NCBI RefSeq assembly: GCF_000384395.1
Contig: NZ_ARWE01000001.1
Span: 1,488,001 to 1,552,000, forward strand
Source: Geopsychrobacter electrodiphilus DSM 16401
GTDB taxonomy: Bacteria > Desulfobacterota > Desulfuromonadia > Desulfuromonadales > Geopsychrobacteraceae
DNA length: 64,000 nt
Direction: 5' to 3'
Shown: piece by piece, positions 11,037-19,503 of the stretch
How the letters are laid out: every line of letters begins with the position of its first letter
Position numbering within the stretch: position 1 is the first letter of the stretch
Notes under the pieces: generated by a model
Seen by the model: the letters and a program-made list of their open reading frames with translations, nothing else
The model's database searches: none
Told to the model about the DNA's origin: nothing
Position numbers and translations under genes: made by a program

Positions 11037-11257
11037 TATACTTAATAATTCTGGAATTGCCCTGGAATTTTTAACACGTTGGTAAGTTCTTCGCGTGGTA
11101 GGGTGTCTGGACAGTCATTGCTGCCGGATTTTTATTGGACTTTACCTGGATCTCTTAACCTTAATTGTTCTACTCCTTTTTGTGGTTATTATTGGCGATC
11201 TGGATATTTTACCTACACTCTTCGTCCCTTTAAACTCGAGGGAAAACCCAAGGGGTT

Positions 11258-12070
11258 ATGAATTACACCAGCCGATGTTTTCGACAGATGGGGATGCTTT
11301 TTAGTCAATATCTGTTGATTGTGGTACTCGTACTGCTTTTGAACGGTTGTGTCGGGCAGGGAGTCTACCATCAGGTTGCTCCGGGGCAAACTCTCTACCG
11401 TATCAGTAAGACCTACGGGGTTGATGAAGCTTATCTGGCGAGGATCAATGGAATTAGCAATCCCTCTCAACTCCGGATAGGAACGAGAATTTTTATTCCT
11501 GGTGCCAGCCAGTCAAAGTACGTTCCCGCGACAGTTTCAGCATCGGTAAAACCGGTTAAAATTGTCAAGGCTGACATCATCGGGCCCAATAAAGAGTCGC
11601 CAGCGCTGGATGAGACAAGTACAAGCTCAATCTCGGTTACTAAGCCTTCAACTCTGACTCTTCCTCGAGATCTGAACCCAATAAAAACAAACAAGGTCAA
11701 GATTAAACTGCACTGGCCTTTACGTGGCAAGATATTGCGCGCTTTCGGTGTCCCGGGAAAAGGGGGCGGGAAGGGCCTTGAGATAGCCGCGAGAGAAGGG
11801 AGCATGGTCAGAGCTGCAGCTGCAGGGAAGGTAATTTATAGTGGCAATGGCGTCCAGGGCTTTGGACATTTGATGATTTTGCAACATGAAAATGATTTCT
11901 TTACGGTTTACGGTTTTAATAGTAAAAATTATGTCAGTCAGGGGCAGTTCGTCAGCCAGGGAGAACGGATTGCCAGTTCCGGCCGCCCCCCTAACGGGGA
12001 GAGTGGCAGATTACATTTCGAGGTTCGAATTGGGAAGCATGCGGTGGACCCCATTTTGTATTTGCCCTGA
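11258..12070 (+). CDS. nlpD: NlpD-like lipoprotein with LysM and degenerate M23 peptidase domain
   Basis: This is a probable outer-membrane lipoprotein that activates cell-wall amidases at division. Of 270 residues, about 10-31 form a signal peptide ending in a lipobox (LLLNGC). A LysM domain (YHQVAPGQTLYRISKTYGV) spans roughly 38-85, a linker follows, and an M23/LytM domain covers about 160-268. The canonical zinc ligands are not intact: KGLEIA stands where HxGxD is expected, and YGFNS is seen where a histidine motif is normal. It is therefore probably a non-catalytic regulator like E. coli NlpD. The start may be 11258 or 11288. It lies directly before rpoS. Confidence 0.9.
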   Translation: MNYTSRCFRQMGMLFSQYLLIVVLVLLLNGCVGQGVYHQVAPGQTLYRISKTYGVDEAYLARINGISNPSQLRIGTRIFIPGASQSKYVPATVSASVKPVKIVKADIIGPNKESPALDETSTSSISVTKPSTLTLPRDLNPIKTNKVKIKLHWPLRGKILRAFGVPGKGGGKGLEIAAREGSMVRAAAAGKVIYSGNGVQGFGHLMILQHENDFFTVYGFNSKNYVSQGQFVSQGERIASSGRPPNGESGRLHFEVRIGKHAVDPILYLP

Positions 12071-12152
12071 ATAGACTCTATACTCGAGACTGTTTTGTAA
12101 TTTTCTTAATGAGTATGTACCACTTGCTGCTACTTTTTACCCGGGAGGGACG

Positions 12153-13130
12153 ATGAACGAGTACCTGTCTGATTTTGATGAGAGTCGTGACCCTGAAGCC
12201 TCGGATAATGATTTCGATGGTTTCAACGTGGTGGCTGAATCCGATGAGAAAGCTTCGGATTCAGGTGACAAGGTAACACTTGCGCATGAAGAAGGTGAAC
12301 ACTCCGCCGACGCAATAAAGCTCTATCTCAAAGAGATCCAGCGCGGGACCCTGCTGACTGCGCAGGATGAACGCGATCTGGCCGGGCTTATCGCTCAGGG
12401 GGACATGGCGGCGCGAGACCGGATGATTGAATCAAATCTGCGTCTGGTTGTGAAGATTGCCAAGCGTTACATGAACCGCGGACTTCCGTTTCTGGATTTG
12501 ATTGAAGAGGGGAATATGGGGCTGATCAAGGCCGTCGAGCGCTTTAAGGTCAGTAAGGGCTGCCGTTTTTCCACATACGCGACCTGGTGGGTGCGCCAAT
12601 CGATCGAACGGGCCCTCGTCAATCAGAGTCGGACAATCCGTTTACCTGTCCACGTTGCCGATGACATCAACAAATTGGTCAAAATAACGCGCGAGTTGGT
12701 ACAACGTCTCAAACGCGAACCGAATCATGCCGAAATCGCTGTTGCGATGGGATGTGATGAGAAATATGTTCGCCGCATGCAGGTGTTGGTCAAAAAAACT
12801 TTTTCGATCGAGCATCCCATGGGGGAGAACAACGATTACAGTTTGATCGATACTATTGAAGACAAAACGGCGGTTGATCCCGAAACAACTATCCAGGATT
12901 TGGATCGTTTTAGTCAATTGCTCGAATGGATGGAAGACCTTTCTGAAACCGAACGTGAAATTTTGGCGCTGCGTTTCGGGCTTAATGATCGCGAGCCACA
13001 GACTCTTGACACGATCGGTCAGCAGTTCGGGGTTACCCGTGAACGTATTCGTCAGATTGAAGCTAAAAGCCTGAATAAACTGCGCAAGGCCATGGCTGAT
13101 AAAACTGGCGAAGAGTTTGATGAAGATTAA
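12153..13130 (+). CDS. rpoS: RNA polymerase sigma factor RpoS (sigma-38)
   Basis: This is the stationary-phase and stress sigma factor. The 325 residues include a short acidic region 1, region 2 ([48 protein letters not shown]), region 3, and region 4 with the helix-turn-helix [28 protein letters not shown] site precedes the ATG. Length and the nlpD neighbour distinguish it from the larger RpoD. In enterobacteria the main rpoS promoter lies inside nlpD; whether that holds here is not visible. Confidence 0.96.
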   Translation: MNEYLSDFDESRDPEASDNDFDGFNVVAESDEKASDSGDKVTLAHEEGEHSADAIKLYLKEIQRGTLLTAQDERDLAGLIAQGDMAARDRMIESNLRLVVKIAKRYMNRGLPFLDLIEEGNMGLIKAVERFKVSKGCRFSTYATWWVRQSIERALVNQSRTIRLPVHVADDINKLVKITRELVQRLKREPNHAEIAVAMGCDEKYVRRMQVLVKKTFSIEHPMGENNDYSLIDTIEDKTAVDPETTIQDLDRFSQLLEWMEDLSETEREILALRFGLNDREPQTLDTIGQQFGVTRERIRQIEAKSLNKLRKAMADKTGEEFDED

Positions 13131-13170
13131 TTCACCCTTCTGACAACAGAGCTTAATGGAGAACAGCAGT

Positions 13171-13686
13171 ATGGACCAACTTAAAGATATTATTCGCGAC
13201 ATCCCTGATTTTCCAAAAAAAGGGATTGTTTTCAAAGATATCACCACACTTTTGGCTGATCCGCGTAGTTTTCATCGTATGGTTGATTTGATTGCTCACC
13301 GCTATGTCGGTGAAAAAATAGATCAGATTGTGGGGATTGAGGCGCGCGGGTTTATTCTTGGTTCTGCCCTGGCCTATAAACTGGGGACCGGTATCACCCT
13401 GGTGCGCAAACCGGGAAAACTCCCCTCCAAAACACGCAGTATCAGCTATGAGCTTGAGTATGGTCGCGACACCCTTGAGATTCATGAAGATGCTTTTAAG
13501 CCCGGCGACCGTGTCATCATTGCCGATGATCTGCTCGCTACGGGAGGCACCATGGCAGCAGTGGTCGATTTGGTGAATGACTGTGGTGCTGAAATTTTCG
13601 AGTGTGCCTTTATGGCTGAACTTGAATTTTTGCATGGTCGCGAAAAGCTTCCAGATGGGAAGGTTTATAGTTTGTTGAAATTTTGA
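13171..13686 (+). CDS. apt: Adenine phosphoribosyltransferase
   Basis: This enzyme salvages adenine to AMP using PRPP. The ATG at 13171 ([19 protein letters not shown]) gives 171 residues, matching close relatives, and GGAG lies about 9 bases upstream. An in-frame ATG at 13156 would add MENSS. The PRPP-binding loop [16 protein letters not shown] and the APT region [14 protein letters not shown] are present. It follows rpoS by 40 bases and may be co-transcribed. Confidence 0.97.
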   Translation: MDQLKDIIRDIPDFPKKGIVFKDITTLLADPRSFHRMVDLIAHRYVGEKIDQIVGIEARGFILGSALAYKLGTGITLVRKPGKLPSKTRSISYELEYGRDTLEIHEDAFKPGDRVIIADDLLATGGTMAAVVDLVNDCGAEIFECAFMAELEFLHGREKLPDGKVYSLLKF

Positions 13687-13739
13687 GTATTGCAGTGTTG
13701 AGCCAAATCTTCACGGTGCTCTTCTTTCCTTAAGGAATC

Positions 13740-13768
13740 TTGTCTTTTTGGGCATGTTCCTGTATAAA
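13740..13768 (+). promoter_or_regulatory. Sigma-70 type promoter for tRNA-Arg(CCT)
   Basis: TTGTCT at 13740-13745 is followed after exactly 17 bases by TATAAA at 13763-13768, placing transcription start a few bases before the tRNA at 13781. Confidence 0.7.
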
Positions 13769-13780
13769 CCCCAAACCTTT

Positions 13781-13857
13781 GATCTCGTAGCTCAGCTGGA
13801 TAGAGCAGCCGCCTCCTAAGCGGCAGGCCCCCGGTTCAAATCCGGGCGGGATCACCA
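13781..13857 (+). tRNA. tRNA-Arg(CCT)
   Basis: The acceptor stem GATCTCG pairs with CGGGATC (one T-G pair). The anticodon stem GCCGC/GCGGC encloses CTCCTAA, giving anticodon CCT. The T-loop GTTCAAATC is standard and the 3' CCA is encoded. The length is 77 bases. Confidence 0.96.
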
Positions 13858-13865
13858 TAAACTCA

Positions 13866-13898
13866 ATGGGTTAACCGTTCCGGTTAACCCATCATTTT
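13866..13898 (+). terminator. Rho-independent terminator after tRNA-Arg
   Basis: An 11-bp perfect stem (ATGGGTTAACC/GGTTAACCCAT, loop GTTCC) is followed by CATTTTTTAT, nine bases after the tRNA CCA. Confidence 0.9.
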
Positions 13899-14045
13899 TT
13901 ATACGGCTTGAAAATTTCTTCATTATATAAAAGGTTACCCGCCAGAGTCGCCGATGTCGTGTTGATCCAACCTTGCGCCAACAGCCAATTCAGTTTAAAT
14001 TTCTACGGTCATAAATATGCAAAACCATACTAAAGGGGATATTTG

Positions 14046-15386
14046 ATGAATTTAACAGTTGTCGGAACAGGTTATGTCGGACTTGTGACTGGTACCTGCT
14101 TTGCCGAAATGGGGAACAACGTCGTTTGTGTCGATGTGGACAAAGCCAAGGTTGAGGCCTTGAGACTTGGTAAACTACCAATTTATGAACCGGGTTTGGA
14201 TCCATTGGTGTTGCGCAATGCAGAAGAGGGGAGACTGCTCTTTACCTCTTCCTTAGCTGATGGGATGTCCAACACAGAGGTCTTCTTTATCGCGGTCGGT
14301 ACTCCACCGGGAGAAGATGGCTCAGCGGATCTCAAATACGTTCAATCGGTTGCGCGCGAGATCGGTCAGCTTCTTCAGCGTTACGCGGTTATCGTTGATA
14401 AGTCGACAGTTCCGGTCGGTACAGCCGAGCTGGTACGTAAAACGATCCAGTCAGAGCTAGACCAACGTAGAGTGGCGATTACCTTTGATGTTGTCAGTAA
14501 TCCTGAATTTCTCAAAGAGGGCGCTGCGATTGAAGATTTTATGAAACCCGATCGTGTGGTTATCGGCAGCGACAGCGAAAAAGCATGTGAGCTGATGCGG
14601 CAACTCTATGCCCCCTTCAACCGGAATCATGAGCGTACCCTTTTTATGGGCGTTCGCGACGCTGAGATGACCAAGTATGCCGCCAACTCGATGCTGGCTA
14701 CCAAGATCAGCTTTATCAACGAGATCGCCAACCTGTGCGAAAAGCTCGGGGTTGATGTTGAGAACGTACGTAAGGGGATCGGTTCAGATTCGCGCATCGG
14801 CATGTCGTTTATCTACCCGGGTTGCGGCTACGGAGGTTCCTGTTTCCCCAAGGATGTGCAGGCCCTGATCCGTATGGCCGACGGGGTAGATTTTGAAGCT
14901 GGTTTACTCAAGGCGGTTGAAAATCGTAATTTCAGCCAGAAGGGCTGGATCGCTGCTCAGGTCAGAGAACGCTTCGGGAGTGATCTTTCTGGAAAAATCT
15001 TCGGTCTCTGGGGGTTGGCGTTTAAGCCGGGCACCGATGACATGCGCGAAGCGCCGGCCAAGGTCCTGCTCGCCGAATTGATAACTGCCGGCGCACGGGT
15101 GCTGGCTTATGATCCTGTCGCTATGGAAACCGCACGCAAGGAGTTACCTGCAGAGTGGTTTGAATCTGGAGCTCTGGTCCTGACTGATCATCAATACGAC
15201 GCACTGCAAGGGGTCGACGCGATGTTGCTCGTCACCGAATGGAAGCCATTCCGAAATCCCGATCTCAATGCCATGAAGCGATTGATGCGTCAACATGTCA
15301 TTATTGATGGCCGGAACCAATACGACCCCCGATTGATTCGTGAGTCCGGGTTCGACTATACCGGGGTAGGGCGTAAAATTGTCTGA
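14046..15386 (+). CDS. ugd: UDP-glucose 6-dehydrogenase
   Basis: The enzyme oxidises UDP-glucose twice with NAD+ to UDP-glucuronate, a precursor for surface polysaccharides. The 446 residues have an N-terminal Rossmann fold (LTVVGTGYVGLVTGTCFAEM), the catalytic cysteine region FIYPGCGYGGSCFPKD, and a C-terminal Rossmann domain (IFGLWGLAFKPGTDDMREAP). The ATG at 14046 has AAGGGGAT upstream. No polysaccharide cluster is adjacent; the next gene overlaps its stop by eight bases. Confidence 0.96.
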   Translation: MNLTVVGTGYVGLVTGTCFAEMGNNVVCVDVDKAKVEALRLGKLPIYEPGLDPLVLRNAEEGRLLFTSSLADGMSNTEVFFIAVGTPPGEDGSADLKYVQSVAREIGQLLQRYAVIVDKSTVPVGTAELVRKTIQSELDQRRVAITFDVVSNPEFLKEGAAIEDFMKPDRVVIGSDSEKACELMRQLYAPFNRNHERTLFMGVRDAEMTKYAANSMLATKISFINEIANLCEKLGVDVENVRKGIGSDSRIGMSFIYPGCGYGGSCFPKDVQALIRMADGVDFEAGLLKAVENRNFSQKGWIAAQVRERFGSDLSGKIFGLWGLAFKPGTDDMREAPAKVLLAELITAGARVLAYDPVAMETARKELPAEWFESGALVLTDHQYDALQGVDAMLLVTEWKPFRNPDLNAMKRLMRQHVIIDGRNQYDPRLIRESGFDYTGVGRKIV

Positions 15387-15795
15387 AACTGAGAAGCTAC
15401 AGGTCCTGGCTGATCGAGGTTGTTTCGTATGTGGCAGCGAAAACTCAAGCGGGCTTCAAGCGAGCTTTTCGATTGATGCCGAACTGGGTCGCGCGACCAG
15501 CTTGCTGCAATTGGATCAACGCTTTCAGGGCTGGCAGGGTGTCATCCACGGAGGCATTTTAGCGACCTTGCTTGACGAGGTGGCAATCTACGCCTGTCGC
15601 GGCAAGGGAGAACAATTCGTTACAGCTGAAATCAACGTTCGTTATCGCAAGCCGGTACCGGTCGCTAGTCTGATTCTACTGTCCGGCCAGATCACAGAGG
15701 TCCGGCGGCGCATCTATAAGGTTGCTTCACGCATCGAAATTGATGGCGTCCTGCATGCCGAAGCCGATGTCCGAGTGATGCGACTTGATAAATGA
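15379..15795 (+). CDS. Hotdog-fold thioesterase (PaaI/4HBT-like)
   Basis: This 138-residue protein is probably a cytoplasmic acyl-CoA thioesterase. The hotdog core is clear: GWQGVIHGGILATLLDEVA forms the central helix with the catalytic-site acidic residue, followed by VTAEINVRYRKPVPV. The N-terminus has two cysteines (RGCFVCG), typical of a subgroup. Translation begins at TTG 15379 inside the ugd stop region, suggesting coupling to ugd, although no functional link is evident. Substrate unknown. Confidence 0.85.
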   Translation: MSETEKLQVLADRGCFVCGSENSSGLQASFSIDAELGRATSLLQLDQRFQGWQGVIHGGILATLLDEVAIYACRGKGEQFVTAEINVRYRKPVPVASLILLSGQITEVRRRIYKVASRIEIDGVLHAEADVRVMRLDK

Positions 15796-15822
15796 AAAGT
15801 CGATCTTCAGACGAGTCGCCGG

Positions 15823-15851
15823 TTGACAGTCTTGAGCGATATTGATATAAA
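15823..15851 (+). promoter_or_regulatory. Sigma-70 type promoter for tRNA-Val(CAC)
   Basis: A perfect TTGACA at 15823-15828 and TATAAA at 15846-15851 are separated by 17 bases. The tRNA starts 15 bases after the -10. Confidence 0.8.
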
Positions 15852-15865
15852 GACCATCCAATTCA

Positions 15866-15940
15866 GGGCGTTTAGCTCAGGGGGAGAGCACTGCCTTCAC
15901 ACGGCAGTGGTCCGGGGTTCGATCCCCCGAACGCCCACCA
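15866..15940 (+). tRNA. tRNA-Val(CAC)
   Basis: The acceptor stem GGGCGTT/AACGCCC is perfect. The anticodon stem CTGCC/GGCAG encloses TTCACAC, giving anticodon CAC. The T-arm GGGTTCGATCCC is canonical and CCA is encoded. The length is 75 bases. This is the second valine tRNA in the window. Confidence 0.96.
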
Positions 15941-15943
15941 TTA

Positions 15944-15987
15944 AAAGAAAAGGGTTTCGCCATATATGGCTAAACCCTTTTCTTTTT
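15944..15987 (+). terminator. Rho-independent terminator after tRNA-Val(CAC)
   Basis: A long stem (AGAAAAGGGTTT with GCC, paired to GGC and AAACCCTTTTCT, loop ATATAT) ends in a T-tract. The flanking A-run makes it usable on either strand. Confidence 0.88.
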
Positions 15988-16032
15988 GTGCCCATTTTGT
16001 GCTCACTATTTTTTGAGCTTTTCCGATTTTCA

Positions 16033-16068
16033 CCTGCAGGAAGTAAATTAGCATTTACTTCCTACAGG
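16033..16068. repeat. 15-bp inverted repeat without T-tract
   Basis: CCTGCAGGAAGTAAA at 16033-16047 is the reverse complement of TTTACTTCCTACAGG at 16054-16068 with one mismatch; the loop is TTAGCA. It lies in the 15988-16413 non-coding gap. It is not followed by T residues and no gene ends beside it, so a regulator-binding or RNA-structure role is as likely as a transposon scar. Confidence 0.6.
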
Positions 16069-16133
16069 GCAGGAGCCGCCATCTTTGAAGCCCATTGGGA
16101 CAGTCTTCCCGAGATTAGTTGCGCGGCCCTTAC

Positions 16134-16236
16134 TTGACAGCAGAGGGCTGGGGCTGGTACTTTGGCGAATCAGCTGTACCTCGGAAAAAGAAACGATAAC
16201 ATCTTAAGCCCCGGTATTCGACCGTGGGCTTTTTTG
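16134..16236 (+). ncRNA. Candidate small RNA or attenuated leader upstream of the DEAD-box helicase
   Basis: A promoter-like pair TTGACA (16134-16139) and TACTTT (16158-16163) with 18-base spacing would start transcription near 16170. A hairpin at 16206-16231 (AAGCCC and CGG paired with CCG and GGGCTT, one bulge) followed by TTTTTG would stop it near 16236. This gives a transcript of about 67 bases with no ORF. Alternatively it is the attenuated 5' leader (about 245 bases) of the helicase at 16414. Neither is proven. Confidence 0.4.
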
Positions 16237-16260
16237 CGTGTATCGTATAAACATTGTAAC

Positions 16261-16360
16261 TGTTCAGCATATCAGCGACAGCATCTGGTCTGTCGCCATT
16301 GCCTGCGTTCAACGTTGTCAATCAACATCCCGCAAGCAGCAGCTGCAACCTGGATGCGGA
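16261..16360. repeat. Degenerate palindromic element, related to the one at 34.9 kb
   Basis: Around a central CAACGTTG (16310-16317) the flanks carry complementary-looking GC-rich arms (CTGTCGCC to the left, AGCAGCAGCTGC to the right). The order TGTTCAGCAT, CTGTCGCC, CAACGTTG, AGCAGC parallels the more perfect element near 34942-35016 read on the other strand. The similarity is imperfect and judged by eye. Confidence 0.35.
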
Positions 16361-16413
16361 GCAATAGCGTCCTGGTGCTGAATAGATACCAATAGAAAGA
16401 ACAAGAAGGTTTT

Positions 16414-17718
16414 ATGGAGTTTAACAGTTTTAATTTTCATCCTAATATTGCGGCTGGTATCAGCGCCGCAGGGTATAGCACCCCGACCCCGATTCAGGCG
16501 CAGGCGATGCCACCGGTGATGCTGGGACGTGATGTTATGGGCCTGGCCCAAACCGGGACCGGGAAAACGGCAGCCTTTGTGCTGCCGATGTTGCAGCGGC
16601 TGTTGCAGGGCGAGCGTGGCAAAGTGCGTGCTTTAATCGTAGCCCCGACCCGCGAACTTGCCGAGCAGATCAACGAGACCGTTATCGCCCTTGGGAAACA
16701 GACCGGGTTGCGGAGCATGACTGTTTATGGCGGGGTCAGTATCAACCCGCAGATTCAAAAACTCAGACGCGGGGTAGAGATTGTCGTGGCCTGCCCCGGG
16801 CGCCTGCTCGACCATATCCAGCAACGGACGATTAATCTCAGTCAGGTTGAAGTGCTGGTACTGGATGAAGCCGACCGTATGTTCGACATGGGGTTTCTTC
16901 CCGATATCCGCAAGATCGTCAAGCGGCTCTCGACCAAACGCCAGACACTGCTCTTCTCGGCGACTATGCCGAAGGAGATTCTCAAGTTGGCTCAGGAGGT
17001 TTTAACCAATCCTGAAACCGTGCAGGTCGATATGATCGCCCCGCCGCAAACCGTGAGTCATGCACTCTACCCGGTCGCACAGCATTTAAAGACTGACCTG
17101 CTGTTACACCTGCTCAAGCAGACCAGCACAGAATCTGTATTGGTCTTTACTCGCACCAAGCACCGCGCCAAACGCCTCGGTGAAAAACTGAGCAAGGTTG
17201 GTTACAAGGCCGCTTCCCTGCAGGGGAATCTATCGCAGAATCGACGTCAGGCGGCCCTGAACGGCTTTCGTGATGGCAGTGTTCAGATTCTTGTTGCGAC
17301 CGATATCGCCGCTCGCGGGATTGATGTCAGTCAGATATCGCATGTGGTCAATTTTGATATCCCTGATACGCCGGAAGCCTATATCCACCGCATCGGTCGG
17401 ACCGGACGCGCTGCGCGTACCGGAGAAGCGTTTACGATGATTGCCGGAGAGGACACTCAGATGGTGCGTGCTATCGAAAGGACCCTCGGCAAACAGATCC
17501 TGCGCCACACATTGAGCGATTTTGACTATTCTGCCGCCGCGCCCCCCAAGGAGGCACAGGCAACCCGCCCGCCAAAATCTTTCAAATCGAGCAAACCCAC
17601 CGGGGGTAAGGGACCTCGGTCCGAGGGGGCTGGTGGGGCAGCCAGAACATATAACAAGCCGGCCTCCCGCCGTCGTCCGCAGAGTGCGCGACCGACCTCA
17701 GTAGTCCGAGGGCACTGA
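16414..17718 (+). CDS. DEAD-box ATP-dependent RNA helicase (RhlE type)
   Basis: The helicase remodels RNA, usually in ribosome assembly, RNA decay or cold adaptation. The 434 residues show the Q-motif region (GYSTPTPIQAQAMP), motif I AQTGTGKT, motif Ia PTRELAEQ, motif II DEAD in VLDEADRMFDMGF, motif III SATMP and motif VI HRIGRTGRAAR. The last 65 residues form a basic, low-complexity tail rich in Pro, Lys and Arg (RPPKSFKSSK onwards), typical of RhlE. AGAAGG precedes the ATG. The long leader may be regulated (see 16134-16236). Confidence 0.95.
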   Translation: MEFNSFNFHPNIAAGISAAGYSTPTPIQAQAMPPVMLGRDVMGLAQTGTGKTAAFVLPMLQRLLQGERGKVRALIVAPTRELAEQINETVIALGKQTGLRSMTVYGGVSINPQIQKLRRGVEIVVACPGRLLDHIQQRTINLSQVEVLVLDEADRMFDMGFLPDIRKIVKRLSTKRQTLLFSATMPKEILKLAQEVLTNPETVQVDMIAPPQTVSHALYPVAQHLKTDLLLHLLKQTSTESVLVFTRTKHRAKRLGEKLSKVGYKAASLQGNLSQNRRQAALNGFRDGSVQILVATDIAARGIDVSQISHVVNFDIPDTPEAYIHRIGRTGRAARTGEAFTMIAGEDTQMVRAIERTLGKQILRHTLSDFDYSAAAPPKEAQATRPPKSFKSSKPTGGKGPRSEGAGGAARTYNKPASRRRPQSARPTSVVRGH

Positions 17719-17770
17719 GATTAAATATGCTATCGCAGGGCATCAGGCTTTACGACCCGGAGTTGCATCG

Positions 17771-18097
17771 ATGAAAAATTGCCCCTTTTGTGCCGAAGAA
17801 ATCCTGGATGCCGCGCTTAAATGTAAGCATTGCGGCGAGTTTCTTGAGGGTTCAAGACCTCCATTTTCGAGGGAGACGAGTAGCCCCTGGTATCTGCGCA
17901 AGGCCTTTATTGTGATCGCTATCGGTTTTGTTGGACCACTGGCACTGCCTCTGGTCTGGATGCGGCCACAGACATCGGTGGCCTGGAAAGTCGGCATATC
18001 GGTCGTAACCCTGATTCTGAGCTGGTTTCTATATCAGGCGACGATGCAGGCGCTGCAGATGTTGGACGAGACCATGCGGACGTTAAACGGGATGTGA
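17771..18097 (+). CDS. Small zinc-ribbon membrane protein
   Basis: This 108-residue protein begins with a zinc ribbon (CPFCAEEILDAALKCKHCGE; four cysteines in two CxxC pairs). It is followed by two hydrophobic segments (about 43-61 and 70-90) that are probably transmembrane. Such proteins are widespread but uncharacterised. It stands alone between the helicase and a bidirectional terminator. Function is unknown. Confidence 0.8.
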   Translation: MKNCPFCAEEILDAALKCKHCGEFLEGSRPPFSRETSSPWYLRKAFIVIAIGFVGPLALPLVWMRPQTSVAWKVGISVVTLILSWFLYQATMQALQMLDETMRTLNGM

Positions 18098-18117
18098 CCT
18101 GATGAATCCTGCAGAAC

Positions 18118-18160
18118 AAAAAGAAAACGGCCTTGCGATTATGCGAGGCCGTTTTCTTTT
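18118..18160. terminator. Bidirectional terminator between convergent genes
   Basis: The stem GAAAACGGCCT/AGGCCGTTTTC encloses a 12-base loop and is flanked by A-rich and T-rich tracts on either side. It can serve both the zinc-ribbon gene (+) and the FadL-type gene (-, ending at 18189). Confidence 0.88.
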
Positions 18161-18188
18161 CAGCTAACCTGATCTATCAGCCCGGGTT

Positions 18189-19463
18189 TTAAAACCTGTA
18201 GCCGATACTGACTGCCGCTAGATGAACATTGGCTGAGTATTTTCCATTTGCGGTAGCACCTGTTGTCGCTCCTATCCCATTGGTTTTGTTGCGGTCTTTG
18301 TGGTGCTCAAAGCCATAGGCCAGATCAATCCCCCAGGGGCCGAAGGTCAGGCCGGTCCCGAGTGTAAACAGCTGGGCATCAGCATCCGGGATGGAGGGCT
18401 CAAACGTGTTATCAGGGACCGGGTTTTTGCTGTAGAGGTAACCCGCGCGTAAGGCCAGGATTTTATTCACTTGATATTCCCCGCCGAGGTTAAATGCCCA
18501 GGAATCCTTCCACTCACGCTGTGTTACGTCGGCCGTTTGACCTAGAACCGGTTGGTCCAAGTTTATGCTTATATCGTGGGTTGAACTCCACCCTTCCCAG
18601 CGGGCTCCCAACTCTACCGTAAGTTGTTTCGAGGCGTCCCACGCCAAACCAACACTGGCTTGCTGAGGCAATTGAAGGGTTGAGTTACCGGTCGTATTGT
18701 TCAGGACTGCATTCAGGGGCGCTGCCCCGGTTGGGATTGAGAAACTAAGGTCGCCATCAACCTTGACCTCGATCTGGCTGCGATAGCTGGCGCCGAACGA
18801 GAGCGTGTCAGTGATGTTGGCAAGCAGCCCTAAATTGTAGCCCAGCCCCCAGCCGTCGCCTGAAAACTTTTGGCTGGCATCGGGGAGTAGCCCAAATCCA
18901 CCTGGTGGGTTGATTAGAAAACCGATCCCTGTGGAGTTGACCTGGCGCTCCAGCGTCGCATCAAGGTAAAGGATATCAAGGCCTGCCGCTACCGAGAGCT
19001 GGTCATTCAGTTGGTAGGCAAGCACAGGGTTGAAATTTGTGGTCGACAGCTCGGATTTGGTCGCAATGTAACGACCCTCCCAGTTTGTTCCCCATTCCGT
19101 TGTGAGCCCAAACGGGAAAAATATTCCCAGACCGGCACTTAATTGATCGTTGAACTGGTGGGTTGCGTAAAAGGTGCTGGGAAATTTTGCTGAACTTTCA
19201 CCTTTTTCCGTCAAGCCGCTCAGGTCGCTAATAAACTCTCGTTTAGCGTAGATCAAGGTCGTTCCCAGTTCGATCTGTGTTCCGGCTAACTGCGGCAATA
19301 ATGCCGGATTAAAATATAGACTCGATGGGCCTGTCACATGAGCGGTGACCGCATTCCCCTGTCCCAACCCATTTGCGCCCTGGGTAAAGACCCCAAAGCC
19401 TGAAGCGTACAGGTTTCCGGCAGTAAACGTGAACAGCAACAGAGCAAGATAGATTTTTTTCAT
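18189..19463 (-). CDS. FadL/OMPP1/TodX-family outer membrane hydrophobic-compound channel
   Basis: This beta-barrel protein imports long-chain fatty acids or aromatic hydrocarbons across the outer membrane. The 424 residues start with a signal peptide (MKKIYLALLLFTFTAGNLYA). The mature N-terminus SGFGVFTQGANGLGQGNAVT with YFNPALLP is the FadL hatch signature. The chain ends in YRF, the terminal aromatic typical of outer-membrane barrels. GGAGGG precedes the ATG. It is the last gene of a minus-strand cluster with c-di-GMP-linked genes. Substrate not predictable. Confidence 0.93.
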   Translation of the reverse strand: MKKIYLALLLFTFTAGNLYASGFGVFTQGANGLGQGNAVTAHVTGPSSLYFNPALLPQLAGTQIELGTTLIYAKREFISDLSGLTEKGESSAKFPSTFYATHQFNDQLSAGLGIFFPFGLTTEWGTNWEGRYIATKSELSTTNFNPVLAYQLNDQLSVAAGLDILYLDATLERQVNSTGIGFLINPPGGFGLLPDASQKFSGDGWGLGYNLGLLANITDTLSFGASYRSQIEVKVDGDLSFSIPTGAAPLNAVLNNTTGNSTLQLPQQASVGLAWDASKQLTVELGARWEGWSSTHDISINLDQPVLGQTADVTQREWKDSWAFNLGGEYQVNKILALRAGYLYSKNPVPDNTFEPSIPDADAQLFTLGTGLTFGPWGIDLAYGFEHHKDRNKTNGIGATTGATANGKYSANVHLAAVSIGYRF

Positions 19464-19503
19464 TTAAATTCCCTCCTGTATACGTGGAGTTTATTTGTTT
19501 GGG

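Noticed and set aside
11079-11304. Two overlapping GTG-start ORFs (60-69 codons) before nlpD
   Set aside because: They overlap each other and the nlpD start, have weak ribosome sites, and only one hydrophobic stretch; not convincing as genes.
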